The notes under the pieces were generated by a model. It searched no databases and was not told the origin of the DNA. It was given only the letters and a program-made list of their open reading frames with translations. The position numbers and the translations under genes are program-made. Below, one piece after another: positions 1-12,740 of a stretch of DNA of 64,000 nucleotides; positions within the stretch are counted from its first letter, which is position 1, and every line of letters begins with the position of its first letter. The stretch covers positions 3,162,001-3,226,000 of the forward strand of contig OU342635.1 of the NCBI GenBank assembly GCA_910589415.1. The letters are read 5' to 3'. The DNA is from Malachius bipustulatus. Its lineage: Eukaryota; Arthropoda; Insecta; Coleoptera; Melyridae.

Positions 1-1719
1 ATAAAAAAAAACAAAAAAATGCGATTTTTGCACTAAATCTTACAAAAAAAAAAAAGAAAATGGTGAACTCTAGTAGAAAACTATGTTGCTTGGCTTTTTT
101 CTAAAATTGCATAAAAAAAATCAAAATGGAGAGTGAACAGTACCCTACTTAACCGGCCTGCATGGTATCTTCAATGCTTTAGGGGGATATCCCTGTAATT
201 CTCCGTAATAACAGTTTGTTCTAACCCTGCATAAAGATAGTAATAATTATTATTATTAGCGATGAACTTACTTCTCATTCTGTTGTTTTTGAAATCGCAC
301 ATCGTTTTCAATAACTGACGCTGAGCTAACAGAAAAATTTCTGTTTGTCTTTAATATCTGCACTATTCTTCTAGTCAACATCTTGATGTCAAATCAGAAA
401 ACGTTTAGACCAGGGAACCGAGCGAACTGATTTGGTAGGAGTTTGTAACATGGTAATGAAGCCTAATTACGTTTAAAATTTGGCAGTTTAAATGGCGCTA
501 AACGGGTTTGTATTTGTGTGTAAATAAGGAAACGATAATAATATGATAAATTTTTCCCCGAAATTGTTATCGCAGAAAAATACTTTTATGCGGAAAAAAT
601 ATGTTGTGAGACAATTAAAAGTCTGCTTGGCGGTTATTAACGTTGCAGGTTATAATTATAAATTTTCACGTAAACATTATTATTATATTGTGTTGATAAG
701 TATATTTTTTTTAAGTTTTTTTTTTTTTATTAAGATTACGAATTAAGACGACGATTATTGGATAACAAATAAAATTCCCAGCCTCCGCAAAAATAATAAA
801 CGTGAGATGTTGGATTATAATATGGAACAAAATATGGTATAGGTATACTTTCGATAATAAAAAATTGATACTGGAGATTTAAAAAAACCTCACAAATATT
901 AGTTTGTGTTTAATAAAAAGGTACATTGATTGAGGACGACACCAATTTACGACAATCACACAAACCCATCAAATTTCTACCTATTCTGGCCCCCAGACGA
1001 TGAAAAAGTGGTTTTCCAAGAATGATGAAAATTATCAGATTTTTAAATTAGGGGCATGTAAGCCGTTTTCCGATATCTTGAGCATTTTTCATTATAAGGT
1101 AGTTTGAAAATGGGAAATAGCGGTTTTTATTTGTTTAATTATAACTCGTAAATTGCTCGTTATAAACCATTCTCTCAGACAATAAGAAAATGTAATAATA
1201 AAAATGTCCTTTTTTAAATAACAAAGTTGCATGGCATAGAGCAATATTGGGCCACCCTGCTATAGCTGAAAATAATTTTACAAACTGCGCTTTGGCATCC
1301 CGTTGTATACTATACATCCTCAATAGACCTTAGAGATGTAGTTTTATTTATTATATTGCAGTAATATTTATATTGCTTACTATAATAGTACGATCGCCTT
1401 ATGTCAATAAAGTAGTAGTTCGACAAAATAACCTAATCTTGTTTACATATAAGAAAACACATCAACAAGAAAGGATATCTTTAAAATTTCAATAACCCTG
1501 AGATTTGTTACAATGAAGAAAATTATTTTGAAATTAAAACTACTACGGAAACAAAAGTAAATAATTACTGATTGGCACATTGGAATTTCTTTATCTTATA
1601 AGAATAATTGTTTAACCTATGGTAACACCGCATCAAACGAACATTTAATTTTAGAATACTAAATATGAATAAACAAAAATATCTATACATCCCATCTTAT
1701 AACAATTAAGACTAGGTTT
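1..1719. other. AT-rich non-coding sequence
   Basis: This stretch is A/T-rich with homopolymer runs, for example at 1-60 and 715-735. Open frames are short (67 codons or fewer), of low complexity and match no family I know. I see no gene, RNA or mobile element that I can support here. Confidence 0.6.
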
Positions 1720-3661
1720 GACTTTTCTGGCACCTTGAGAAGCTCAACCTGCTGCATCTCGCCCAAAACGGCCTTAGACGAAACCGATATACCAACTATT
1801 ACATTGTACAGCGCTATACTCAGAGGTTCATGAGGCATTCGCCAACAAATAATACCTTATCGCGGTCTTTTTTTATAGAAAAGACATACGAAATAACCTG
1901 GACTCACTCTATTCTTGAACAACTACAGAAGGTCTATTCGTAAATTTAGTAGCCTTCATACATAATTTCCTGAGAAATAGAACCTTCAGTCAGAAGAGTT
2001 AAAACAGAACTCGGTCGATAGTCTTAAGCCGCCGGTTCGATGTTGCCTGCGTGTTGATGATCTCCTCATTTACATTAAAGGCAAAAATCCACCATCTTCG
2101 ATCTCCAGCAGTGGAGTAAACCATCAGGTTTCAAGGTTTCTGCCGAAAAAACACGCAGTGTATATTTCAGCAAGGGAAGAGTTACAGTTCCCAGCCCCAC
2201 TTCTCAAACTCCTAGGAAAAATAATTGAATTTACCAAGCTTATCAAATACCTGGGCGTTGTCTTTGACAGAAAGCTCAATTGGAAGCAGCATATCGATCA
2301 GATCACGAAAATGGTCACTCCTGTGCAACTGGTACCAACACGGATGTTTTAATCTTCAAATCTCTCATCAGATCCAGTGGAACTACCCTTCCACATCCGT
2401 GCTAAACTACGCCTCCCACATATCCGCAAATCCCAATTGTTTTAACTACCCCATTTCAACAGTTATAAAACCTTTTTTTGATTCAAATCCACGCATCATC
2501 CCTCACTTCCTACCAACATATGCGTAGAAAATGAGATAAATTCTTACATCTCTGTGTCAGTCCATCTCTTCAACCCTCCAAACACCCTGGGCCTCACCAC
2601 GATTCCCTCTTAATCCATCACTCTTGAGGTTTGGTAAGTCCACAATGAGCAACAACTTCATAGAAGTAATTTCCCGCTACCCAATTTCTTAAGCTAATCT
2701 ATACAGAAGAATTGCAACCCTTTATACTCGCCTGATTTTTAATTTTGTAAATGAACGGCCAAAAAGGGCGATAAGAGGGTATAACTCCTCTCGCTCCGTC
2801 CGGGTACTTGCTGATTCCTTTGAACCCGAAAGGAACGGAGGAGGTGGGTGTCGGTCAGTTCTTCGGCGAACTAGCCACACCACAAAAAGAGAGATTAAAA
2901 TTGACAAATTTCTAATGATCGTCCAGCCTAAAAATTCTATACTGAAATTACTGAAATCTTGACCTGCCCTAAGCTGTGTTCTTTTTTTTAATTTACATGT
3001 GTAATTCATGTATCATGACCTGACCTGACCTGACCTGGGCGATCTGAATAATACCTGTTCTGATTAACACAACACAAATAATCATACATCATTGTAACTG
3101 AAATGTCACGTCTGTATTCATCAAACACCAAAATACAAAAGAGAGAGTGAATCGAGATTTTCTTCCGGTCGGTCTGCAGATCTCCTTGCCTTAACATCGG
3201 TTGTTGCCAGATTTATTTCATTTCTGGAGAAACGACTGTAAGACCATATGAACGATTCCGGAAAAATTATTCTTCCGATGTTAAAGTCTCCTGCTCCGTA
3301 ATGACTTTTTGTTGTTGAGCATGTCTCCAAAATATATATAGAACCAAAATTTTCCAATTCAGGCAAGAAAATTGGAACCTCAACCAATCTTTTCTCGAAT
3401 CTCTTATTCCCTGTGTCAACCAGCATCCCTCTCCCTACCAATAGAAGCGAACAGGTAAAACTGAATAGAATGCGACTTGACCACACCAGACTTACACATT
3501 TTTTTCTTCTCTCCAGAGGAACACCTGCTACCTGCTCAACATACAATACTACAGACTCCCTAATTATCACATCTTCAACTCAACAGCCTTCAAGATCCAA
3601 ACACAGAATCGAACTCTGTAGTGTCATCCTTGCCGAAACTGGTCTCTACGACACGATCTAG
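1720..3661 (+). mobile_element. Decayed non-LTR retrotransposon (LINE, RNase H-bearing jockey/I-like group)
   Basis: Frame-broken fragments line up in the order expected of a LINE ORF2 on the plus strand. Near 2051-2078 the frame reads VDDLLIYIKG, a degraded form of the reverse transcriptase catalytic loop (normally F/YADD). At 2248-2300 IKYLGVVFDRKLNWKQHI is the classic palm/thumb-border motif downstream of it. At 3470-3540 RLDHTRLTHFFLLSRG followed by Cys residues is the 3' tail found after the RNase H domain; it resembles the tail on the other strand at 12240-12480, so the two may belong to one family. Stops and frame shifts separate the pieces, and 2600-3400 does not read as LINE protein, so it may be an insertion. 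A short CCTGA pentamer run lies at 3016-3036. It cannot encode a working enzyme. The clade is inferred from motifs only. Confidence 0.6.
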
Positions 3662-3889
3662 AACATAAATAAGCTGCTAATAACTTTCAGCGATTGATGC
3701 AGATTTAAATACCCCAAAAATACCCCACTTCTCCAGACACTTCAATCCTCTTCAATCGAGCCAAATCTCAACTTTCTACGATGAGAAATGGCTCTAGAGT
3801 GTTTCCTAGCAAACGCACAGACAGGCAGACCAAGTGACAGCCATTTTTGGGAAGCAAGAATCCATAATAACTTCTTAAAGGCCGCTTCT

Positions 3890-3979
3890 CACTTGTACGA
3901 CACCCGAGGACAGCGACAACGCGACAAAACGACAAAATTGCGAGGTGATTTCATCCTGTCGTCGGGTGTCGTACAAGTG
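3890..3979. repeat. Inverted repeat, MITE-like or foldback
   Basis: An 18 bp perfect inverted repeat is visible: CACTTGTACGACACCCGA at 3890-3907 and its reverse complement at 3962-3979. The pairing continues inward and outward with mismatches. The 54 bp spacer is rich in CGACA units. This is typical of the core of a miniature inverted-repeat transposon or a foldback element. I could not define a target-site duplication, so the family is unknown. Confidence 0.6.
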
Positions 3980-5249
3980 GGAACCAGACTCAGGGTGAAA
4001 TCCCCCCGCAATTTCCGAAAAGTTACAGTTCGATTCTATGAGTGGTATGCAAAATGAACATTCTTGCACTTGAACTAATGATCAGTTAGAGTTAGCGAAG
4101 ATTTCTTCTTCTAGTTTCACCTATGTATACCCATACTATGTATACACATTTTGTTGAAGTTGAAGCTATGCAAAGGCAGATCGCTGCCAAAGTTTCAGTT
4201 TTATTCCAACCATTTTTTGTCCAATACACAGAAGTGAATAGAAATCTAATAGTGTTTCAATAAAATTCAATAGATAACCGTTTTTGGAGACTTGGACAAT
4301 TTTTGGAAATTGCAACATTTTTTGACAAGCTCAAAAATTATGACTATTCTGGACATTTTAATGAAATTTTTGAATTTGGAGGATACCTCGCTGTCATTTT
4401 TCATCAAATTTATACATACAGGGTGATAGAGAAGATGCATTAGGATTAAATTATAAAGAAGACGAAGTAAGTTAAGTAGTAAGTTAGATTGACCCAAAGT
4501 TGTGTATTTTTGTGCTTAAATATTTACAACAAACACATATTTATGCAGCCCAAAAATGAACTTAAACGACTTCAAAGGGAATTTCAGTATGTCGCATGTA
4601 CCTATTTCAAAAATAAATCATAGATGTGGGAAAGTTTCGGAGTTGCCGAGTTCGAATGTCTCGTCAATCACTCTATGAATTGCTTTATTTCACTTCGAAA
4701 ATCTGAACTTTAAAATTTTGTCATTTTCATTACCGTCAATAATAATTAGATTTTCCTATCACTCCTCGAGTTTTACTTGATTGATGAGACAAGTGTGAAT
4801 TGAAGCATGAATTCGGCGTCGCCTGCAGACGACCCAAACTTGAGGTCACGTTTCAAATTTTGCATTCGTAATGAATTTACCTAGGAAGCCATTCACCGAA
4901 TTCATTTTCAGGCAATACTCTGTAAATATGTACTCTTGTTCAAGACCAGAGACTGTCGGTTTGATCAGTACACCGGATGATGCAACTCTCTCTAACTCCG
5001 GTAGGTTTATTTTACATTAAGCTACAACATATAAAATAGGAGCGGAACCCGGAATCTAGTCAAGTGTTCAGGTGTTATTGTACGACGCTGGCATCTTAAA
5101 CATGGAGCATCTTAAACATTATCGTTGAGCTATATTATATCTTCAGAAACTGCTGGATATTGTTTTAGGGTAGGTAATTTCAAACTATAAAAGTCTTAAG
5201 GCAAGTAAAAACTTTACTCACCTACCTATACGTAATTCTAATAATTTAT
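3980..5249. other. AT-rich non-coding sequence
   Basis: No gene is supported. The short frames are not conserved-looking. The string tacagggtgat near 4415 resembles a common end of insect DNA transposons, but there is no partner end that I can identify. Confidence 0.5.
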
Positions 5250-7212
5250 TCTATAGGCAGGCCACTAAACCAAAGGCGGTATGCATTTTAACCAGGGAAA
5301 TCATGTGATTCGGCCTTACATCAACTGCATGGCTCTCTTGGAGCGTTTCTTGACATTGAAGGGGCATTTTTGATAATACCTCATTCGAATGCGTGATCTC
5401 GGCTGTCAGAAGGCACGGAGCGAACGACACCATTACTAGGTGGCTGTAAGCTATGCTGGAAGACAGGAGAGTTAACGCATGCATGTTTAGCGAAAAGTTG
5501 AGGATTGCTGTTGCCAAAGGATACCCACAGGGGGGAGTCTTATCTCCACTACTGTGGTACATGGTAGCAGATGATCTACTCAATAAACTAAACAACCAAG
5601 GTTATCGTATCAGAACTCATGCAGAGAGCTCTAAATTCTGTGGAGGAATGGTGCCGTAAGGTGGATCTAAGAGTAAACCCAATGAAAACGGCATTGGTAC
5701 CCTTCACCATAAGACGAAATATGGAGTTAAAGCTACCATATTCCTTCAACGAACGTCAAATTTCTAGGAATTACCCTGGATACGAAACTGACATAGAACT
5801 CACACCTGCAGAAAATCATAGATAAAAGCAAAAGGGCCTTGATATCTTGCAGAAAGTCCTTTGCAAAAACATGGGGCCTAAAACCACATGTGGCTCCCTG
5901 GCTATACACAGCCATGATCAGACAAAAATAATGACATATGAATGCCTGATCTGGTGGCCCAAAACCAGCCAGAGACAGGCATGCCTGTGCATAACGGGAA
6001 CCATGAACACCACTTCAACAGCAGCCCTAGAAGCTATACTAAACCTACCTCCTCTTGATATACATATCAAAAGCGAGGCGAGGATAGGGGCATATAGGCT
6101 GGAACAGAATAACAACTGGGGTAAACCTGGACCACTAGGTCACTCCAGAATAGCTCATTTCATCAATGACCCATTACTTGTGATGCACTCTGATGGGATG
6201 AGCCCTAAAATCACATTTGAGAAAAGCTTCAAACTCCTAATCGACTGGGGAAAATGGAAATAAATGGAAGAGCTATGTCTGAAAAGAGGACTGATCTGGT
6301 ACACAGAGGGTTCCAAAACAGACGTAGGAGCAGGAGCCGGCTCGTATGGAGTGTCCCCCAGATACATCATGTCTGTATCATTAGGGAAGCACAACACAAT
6401 CATGCAAGCTGAAATACATGCAATACAGCAATGTGTCGGAGAATGTATGAGAAGGAACTATAAGAATAGGGAAATCTACATACTCTCCGACAACCAGGCC
6501 AGCCTGAAAGCTCTTGCATGCTATAAAACCAAATCAAAAATGGTATGGGAATGTATCAACGACCTCAACGATCTGGCAAAACAAAACAAGGTAACACTTG
6601 TTTGGGTACCGGGACACCGAGGAGTAGTTGGTAACGAAACGGCGGATGAACTGACCGAAGAGGGCACGGCAGCCGCCTTCACAGGACCAGGACCAATGTT
6701 TGGAACTACCAAAAAGATGGTACGTGGCGCGATAGCTAGTTGGACAAGTAACCAACACAAACCATATTGGAACCACATACCAGGCAACAAACATCACAAG
6801 TAAAAGAACCATCTCCTAAACTTGCCAATGAACTACTGCATTTAAACAAAATGCAAGTTAAAACAGTGGTGGAAATTCTGCCACCTCAGACAACACCTGA
6901 AGAAACTGGGTATCTTCAATGGAGAACCAGCATGCAGACTATGCAATGAGGAAGACGAAACAGCTTGCCATGTAATCTTTGAGTGCCCAGCACTCAGTCG
7001 AACCCGACACTCACTCATGGGAAACAATACCAATGACATGAGTCGGGGAAAGCCTTGGCAAGCAAACTTCTGAACCGTGTGGTGAAGGGTACAGAGTTAG
7101 TTGAATAGCCAAGAACCAATAGCTACGGAAAGATGCAATAACAAGCCTAAATGGCTGCAGCATCAGGGACCTAAAAACCGATTTACGTATCTATCAACAA
7201 ACAACAACAACA
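5250..7212 (+). pseudogene. LINE ORF2 pseudogene: reverse transcriptase plus RNase H, with (CAA)n tail
   Basis: The plus strand carries the 3' half of a non-LTR retrotransposon ORF2. A frame at 5340-5660 reads reverse transcriptase with the GYPQGGVLSPLLW motif. The YADD catalytic loop is missing: the frame jumps near 5615-5620 to LMQRALNSVEEWC, which is the region just after it, so a small deletion removed the active site. An RNase H domain follows at 6280-6680 with conserved AEIHAI, LSDNQAS and GHRGVVGNETAD motifs. Its first catalytic Asp is Glu in YTEGSK. A C-terminal CCHC segment (CRLCNEEDETACHVIFEC) is at 6930-6990 in another frame. The copy ends in a CAA-repeat tail at 7192-7212, the likely 3' end. 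RNase H plus CCHC suggests the I/jockey/LOA group. It is dead: frame shifts, stops and a lost active site. Confidence 0.85.
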
Positions 7213-8279
7213 TGCTAACCGAGTAATATTTGATAAGACTTTAACGTGTCACGGTACAATGTTAATACAAAATATTAATATTAATATAGCATCAGAGATT
7301 TTCAATTTAACTTCTGTCGTTCGAAAAATAAAACGTGCCTTCGTTTCATTAAATAAATTTCTTCATATTTTTGCGCATCAAACGTAGGTCTAAAAATCGA
7401 TTTAATGGAAAAATTCAAACGCGTTTCTTAAAATAGAACATGCCTAAACACAACAGATCCAAACCCTACGAAATTTGAATTATTGTTATGGTAACTAAAA
7501 GCCTCTTCGATATAATTGAGACTGTTTACGCAACGCTATATAAACGTATCCAGTAACGCGGCAGATAAAGCTATATTCCGGAGCAACTTTAATGGGCTTG
7601 TATATTGAAATAAACTAATGTTTTCTCAATTTATCCACATCCCTTTTATTAGCAAATCATCTCTTGCCCCATTTTAATCGAAGTGAAAACGTATTTTAGC
7701 TTTTAGGCATATCAAGCAGCCCATTATATTTTCTTAAGCCCCAGTTTACGTTAGAGAGGAGTACCTATACCAAGTCGTACCTTGTTAATCTGAATATCAT
7801 AAAAAGTCAACTGGAAAATGGTAAATCATAAGAAAATTTCCTTCTTAGAAAATTATATGCTTCGGGATATGTATGCGCTGTGTAAATATGAAAAGTAACT
7901 TGAATTGCTTACCTATATAAAATGAACAGCCCGATGTCATCCAAATAAAAATATTTGATCGAATTTACGAAGTAATTTCCTGGAAAATTTCAATTACAAT
8001 ATGGAGCTATCTACCATGCAACTTTTGCAGAATTACATGCCACACAATTTCCCACAATGTGACTCGTGTAGGTAAATCGGCTCAAACCAGAATGCAAACG
8101 AGAGTGTCGGATAGTAACAATTGAAATAAATCTAGACCTGTTGAATATCCAAGCCTCCCTGCATTTTTTATTTTAGGCGGAAGCTCGTTTACCAAGACAA
8201 ACTTTATTCAAACTCTCTCTGTCTCTCTTTCGCTCTCGATTAAATATGAATAAATTTAGGACAATACTTTAATACAAAC
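7213..8279. other. AT-rich non-coding sequence
   Basis: No coding, RNA or repeat structure was recognised between the CAA tail of the preceding LINE and the antisense LINE remnant that follows. Confidence 0.5.
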
Positions 8280-9345
8280 AGGACCTAACAGGACTTGCAT
8301 TTTCAAGAATAGGCCTGACGTAAGTCAGGAGTAATCTCACGAATGTGGATGGAGAGTTCTTGCGAAGTTCGAAAAGGATCTGATGATACATGCTCAGACC
8401 AGTAAGGTTTTGGGGGATCACCACTAGAAGTTCTTTATGATAGTTAACTGTTTTAAGTTCAAACCCTTCAATGACTATGGGCCTTACAAGCTCAGTTCAT
8501 TCAAGGTTTTGGATGATCACCACTCCAAGATCTTCGTGAAAGTGCACTGTTTTGACTGCAAGGCCATCACGGTATGCATGTTTCGGGTTATTAGAGTCTA
8601 AATGAAGTGTTGAGCGGAAAAAGCCACTAACTACACTAGCTTTGAATTTGAACAACAGCAAGGTCGCTCAGAATCTAACTCTGTGTTAGCGGGTTGCCAT
8701 AAATTTTCAAGTCATCTGCAAAGAAAGAGAAAGGTGACTGGGGGAACTGGGCAAGATCAGATATATAAAAAGTCATACCATAAAATGAGTAGGGCCGAGG
8801 ACAGAGCTTTGAAGGACTCCACTAAGGATATTCCTCCCAGATGACGATGCACCGCCACCACGAACATGGGAAAATGTCGCCGAGGAAGCTTACGATTCAT
8901 TCAGGGAGTTTTCCACTTTCACAGTTTCCCACAATTTGCTCCAACAAAATGCTTTCGAAAAGTCATAGTAAATCACAACTATGGGTCTACCTCTGTCAAG
9001 CTCGCTAAGCCAGTGGTCAACAGAGGTCAGAAGATTTGTGAGTACTGAGCGACCAGGGAGAAAGCCATGTTGATTAGAAGGTATGAGACTTTGTTACTAT
9101 AGAAACGGTCAAACACGGCTTATGATAACTTTTTCCGCTAATTTAGCAATAATAGCAACCAGGCTTATTGGCCCGTAGTTGTCAGGAGATGTCTTGTCGT
9201 CGGACTTGTATAAAAACTTTCCATTACATATGACGCTGTTAAGGTAGCCGAATGTTTCGAAACAGTTTTTCAAAATCCTGCAACAAGACCATCAGGGCCA
9301 GGAAAGGAGGCTGGATCTAATCAAATCCTCAACGTGCTCAACCGT
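8280..9345 (-). pseudogene. Antisense LINE reverse transcriptase remnant (3' part)
   Basis: Read on the minus strand, the sequence gives a frame-broken jockey/CR1-type reverse transcriptase in the correct order. First comes a region like GPDGL and FLYKSDDKTSPDNYGPISL (about 9310-9165, RT motifs 1-2). Then DFSKAF is found (about 8975-8950), then a stretch resembling SVLGPLL (about 8800), and FADDLKIYGNP, the catalytic loop, at about 8725-8690. Stops and indels are frequent. Its 5' neighbour on the minus strand should be an endonuclease domain, and one is found at 10961-11640, on the far side of an R2-like insertion. I therefore infer that both belong to one interrupted copy. Confidence 0.7.
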
Positions 9346-10960
9346 ATTCGGTGCTTTCGCTGGATCTGCGGAAAGCGTTTGATACTCTGTCTGTACACTC
9401 CATCGAACGGGCCCTTAGAGGGCGCGGTGTGGACAGCAGGGTAGTTGGCTATGTCGTGGCCACATTCGCGGACGCGGAGACGGAGATTCACCTAAATGGG
9501 AGGCGCGTGGGTTGTGTGGCAGTCAGACGCGGCGTGAAACAGGGAGACCGCCTTTCTCCCATCCTCTTCAACTTGGTGTTGGACGAGTTGTTAACCGTGC
9601 TCGATTCTGGTCGCGGGTTGACACTTGACGCTGTCACGCATCCCGCCATAGCCTACGCAGATGACTTGCTCTTGTTGCCGGACAATAAACACCAGGCCAG
9701 CCGGTTGTTGGAGACTGCCATTTCCTTCTTTGATCGGAGGGGCTTGAAGCTGAATGCTTCGAAGTGCGCATCCGTTTCGACGGGTGTAGTTTGTTCGAAG
9801 AAGAAGCTCTTCGCGCACACCACGCCCCAGTACTACATCAACGGGCAGCCAATACGAATGTGTGGACCCCGTGATCTGTTCAAGTACTTGGGGAGCCGGT
9901 ACTCATGTCTGGGCGTAACGACATGTGATCTGAGTGAGCTGTCTGGACAGCTAGGTCGTGTCTGCAAAGCTGCTCTGAAGCCTGACCAAAAACTTAGGAT
10001 CATTAAGACCTACCTGACCCCTAGATACGTCCATCTATGCCAGCATGCCAATATAACGGCAAAGAAGCTGAAAGAGGTGGTTCGTATGATGCGGGCTGCA
10101 GTAAGGCGGGTTCTCTCATGGCCTGCCCATGTTTCGAACGCAGCCTACCATGCCCAACTGAAAGCCGGAGGGATCGGAATCTTCGAGTTCGCTCGTCGTA
10201 TTCCGGTCATCATGGTCAGTAGGTGGGCACGGCTTCAAGGCACCGACCCAAAACTCGAAGCGTCTTGACGCTGTCCGAGGGATGGATCGCTAGGTTACGC
10301 CGCATGATCTCGGCGAACATGGGCAGCAAGGAATTGATCCAAAAGGAAACTTCGGAGCAGTTATCGAACAGCTGGTGGGGGAACGGTGTAAGCCAGGTGG
10401 GCAGCTACCCGGCGTCCTCGAAGTTTATCGAGCGTCGGCCGAGCTCCTGGACTGGTCGGGACTACGTGTCCGCCGTCCAGTTGAGACTCAACATGTTGTC
10501 TACCCGGGCGATACCTACTAACCCACCTACGGAGCGCAGATGTAGGGCCGGCTCCGCAAAGCAAGAGAGTCTATCTCGCGTTTTGGCAGCAGTGCTGGGT
10601 AACGCATGGCCTCCGTATAGAGCGGCATGACCTAATAGTGGGGAAGCTCAAAACCTTGGGGGTTCGCGGCGGTTGGTCCACCTACGTTGAGCCACAGATC
10701 AGGACAGTAGCAGGTCTCCTGCGAAAACCTGATCTAGTTTTTGGAGCAGGGCCTGTAATAACTGCGTTAAAGATAGAACTGTTTCGTGGTACGGGCAGAC
10801 ATTGGAGTGGACCTGTTGGTTCGTATTTATAATCAGAGCTGAAGTTTTCGGTAAAGAACTATGCTCCCAGGATCAGTCCGGATGAGACCGGTGAAGTCGG
10901 TGGAGCAGACCATCGAGCTATGGCTATTGAGCACAGCTTTGGCCTGATAAGCTGGTCGAA
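9346..10960 (+). pseudogene. R2-clade non-LTR retrotransposon fragment (5'-truncated)
   Basis: A 305-codon open frame (9351-10268) begins at RT motif 3 (LSLDLRKAFDTLS) and continues through GVKQGDRLSPILFN and an intact AYADDLLLL catalytic loop (about 9650-9675), then the KYLG thumb motif. After a frame shift near 10250 the R2-type C-terminal region follows: WTGRDYVSAVQLRLNMLSTR and the CCHC segment. After another shift near 10580 comes WVTHGLRIERHD, then KPDLVF where the restriction-like endonuclease should be. The zinc knuckle has lost a Cys (CRAGS) and its His (SRVL), and the endonuclease core is degraded. R2 elements normally sit in 28S rDNA, but I see no rDNA here. A 5' truncation within RT is typical of incomplete target-primed reverse transcription. 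GC is higher than in the surroundings, which suggests younger age. Confidence 0.85.
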
Positions 10961-11640
10961 TTTTTTAAAACTTTATGACCATGAAAACCTGTCAAGAAAT
11001 TCCTTCTTGAGCTGCGTAGTCTGAGTGACTCATTGATCTCCGACACCTCTGGCAAAGAGACCTCTTCAATATAATCATGGATAAAATTTCGTTAGTCAGC
11101 CAGGGCTCCAGGGAAGCGGTTGTAAGATGTATGAACGGAGATAAGGCTGGAAAAAGTGTCGATGAATGTGCCCCAGAGGTCATCCATATCAGATTTCGAA
11201 AGGAAGAGCGGTCCCAGTCGCCATATTGGATCGCTAGGAAGACCGTGCAGTAGTCAATAGAAGAGATTCTTTTAAAACGGTGAGAGCATGATATGAAGGA
11301 GACGGTACTTACTATTAGATTAGGCTCATTGGTAAATAGGAGGCCCAGAGTATTTGTAGTTTGGGTAATTCTGAGTCGGGTGGGATGGGTGATCAATTGA
11401 GACAAAGGTGATTCGGATATCGAGATTTTAGGAAAATCCAGTCGATATTATATGAGTGGAATCGCCCAATATCACAAGGTTCGAGACCTTTCTAGAAAGA
11501 AAAGCCATCTCGTCCAGGAAAATGTTATCAATGCTCTCTCCGCAATAAGTGAAGAAGATCAATTCCTCAGAAGTAGTGAAGAGACACGGCTCTATAGAGA
11601 AGTTAAACCTTGATGAGGGTCCAGGGAGTTCACGAGGTTA
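10961..11640 (-). pseudogene. Antisense LINE endonuclease remnant (5' part of the same copy)
   Basis: On the minus strand a fragmentary apurinic-like endonuclease C-terminus is readable. GDFNIPLI lies near 11455-11430 in one frame, followed by LITHPTRLRITQTTNTLGLLF from about 11395 in a 137-codon frame, then NEPNLIVS and a degraded DH region. This is the pattern of jockey-type LINEs (GDFN, then PTR, then LDL). The RT that should follow is found beyond the R2-like fragment at 9345 and below, so this is probably the upstream half of one antisense LINE. About 100-150 residues of linker are absent. It is non-functional. Confidence 0.6.
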
Positions 11641-12239
11641 CGGGGTGCCGCTTCAGAGATGATGCCGAAATGAAGGCATCAAAAATAACTACTGAGAGAC
11701 GTTCTGGGCGTTTAGATAGCAGATAATTTGTCGAGAATCTCGAAGAATGAACTCAATATTATTAGATACAAGTTGTAGGGTAGGTTAAGATAATGGCATC
11801 TTAACTCAACGTAAGTTTTCTTTGCCAAAACATTTAGGGAGTAGGAAGGAGTAGTCCCAAAAAAGCTATAACAATATTTATATCATATTAGTTCTTCGAA
11901 TATTTATAAGAAGAGTTGTTTACTTACCCAGTTTGATTACTGGTGCAGGGAAGAAATTGAAGATAAGGTCTGATCGCGGTTTCGAATTATTTTGGCGAAT
12001 CAGATTTCAAAATATTCCCGCCGGATTAGATAGAGCCGGGTAAGGAATCTACAAAATTTCCCTAATGAAAAGGTTGCTGGATCTTCCATTATTCCTAGCT
12101 ACTGGTAGGTCTATTCAACAAGAGATGGCGTTGCTTGTTACATTCTTAAAATAATTTTTTAAAGAAAATATTTTTTTCTTAGGGTGATTAGGCCGCATCA
12201 ACCTCTCAGGGTTAAAAGCAGATTAAACTGTGGGTTAAA
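11641..12239. other. Unassigned sequence between LINE fragments
   Basis: It may contain more degraded antisense LINE 5' sequence, but I could not read a convincing motif. No other gene is seen. Confidence 0.4.
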
Positions 12240-12740
12240 TCAGGTGATAAAAACCTGCCTCTTTGTGGAAGCAACGTAAATGGGTGACGAAACATGGGCT
12301 GGTAAGAATGATTTGGTGGTAACTATGTTGTGTTTAGAACGGAGTGGTTGGAGAGCTTCGCATTCGAAAAGAATGTGGGGGACAGTCAGGCTAGTGCCGC
12401 AAGAGGGGCGGTTAGGGGAAGGTTGTTTGGAAATTAGGAAAGAGTGGGTAAGTCTGGTGTGGCCAAGTCGGAGTCTGATCAATTTGATTTGGTCTGGTCT
12501 GGAGGGAGGGAGGGGTAGGCAGTCAGCAACCGAGGATATGATGGATTTGAGAAAGGAATCATTGATGTTCCAGTTATCTTACCAAAGTTTCATGATTTTA
12601 GATCTGTAGAGTGTACCTACGTAGGTCGTTGGTCAGGTAGATTGGTGTGATGATGATGTTATCCGTAGAGGCAGTTCTTTTAGGTAAGGAGTCAGCTGCT
12701 TCGTTTCCTGGGATGCCTATATTGCAAGCAGGGGATTAAG
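12240..12740 (-). pseudogene. Antisense LINE 3' end (RNase H C-terminus and tail)
   Basis: On the minus strand, GIPGNEAADSLPK at 12716-12678 is the end of a LINE RNase H domain and includes the final catalytic Asp. After frame disruptions, RLRLGHTRLTHSFL with PSCGTSLTVPHILFEC (12475-12350) is the Cys/His tail that follows RNase H in I/jockey-group elements. The tail is close in pattern to the plus-strand fragment at 3470-3540. No RT domain is attached, so this is a 5'-truncated, decayed copy. Confidence 0.75.

Noticed and set aside
3121..3570. 149-codon minus-strand frame
   Set aside because: It runs antisense across LINE tail sequence read on the plus strand and shows no domain, so I take it as a shadow frame.
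9346..10960. Functional site-specific R2 element
   Set aside because: It is 5'-truncated, has at least two frame shifts and a damaged zinc knuckle, and no rDNA flanks it.
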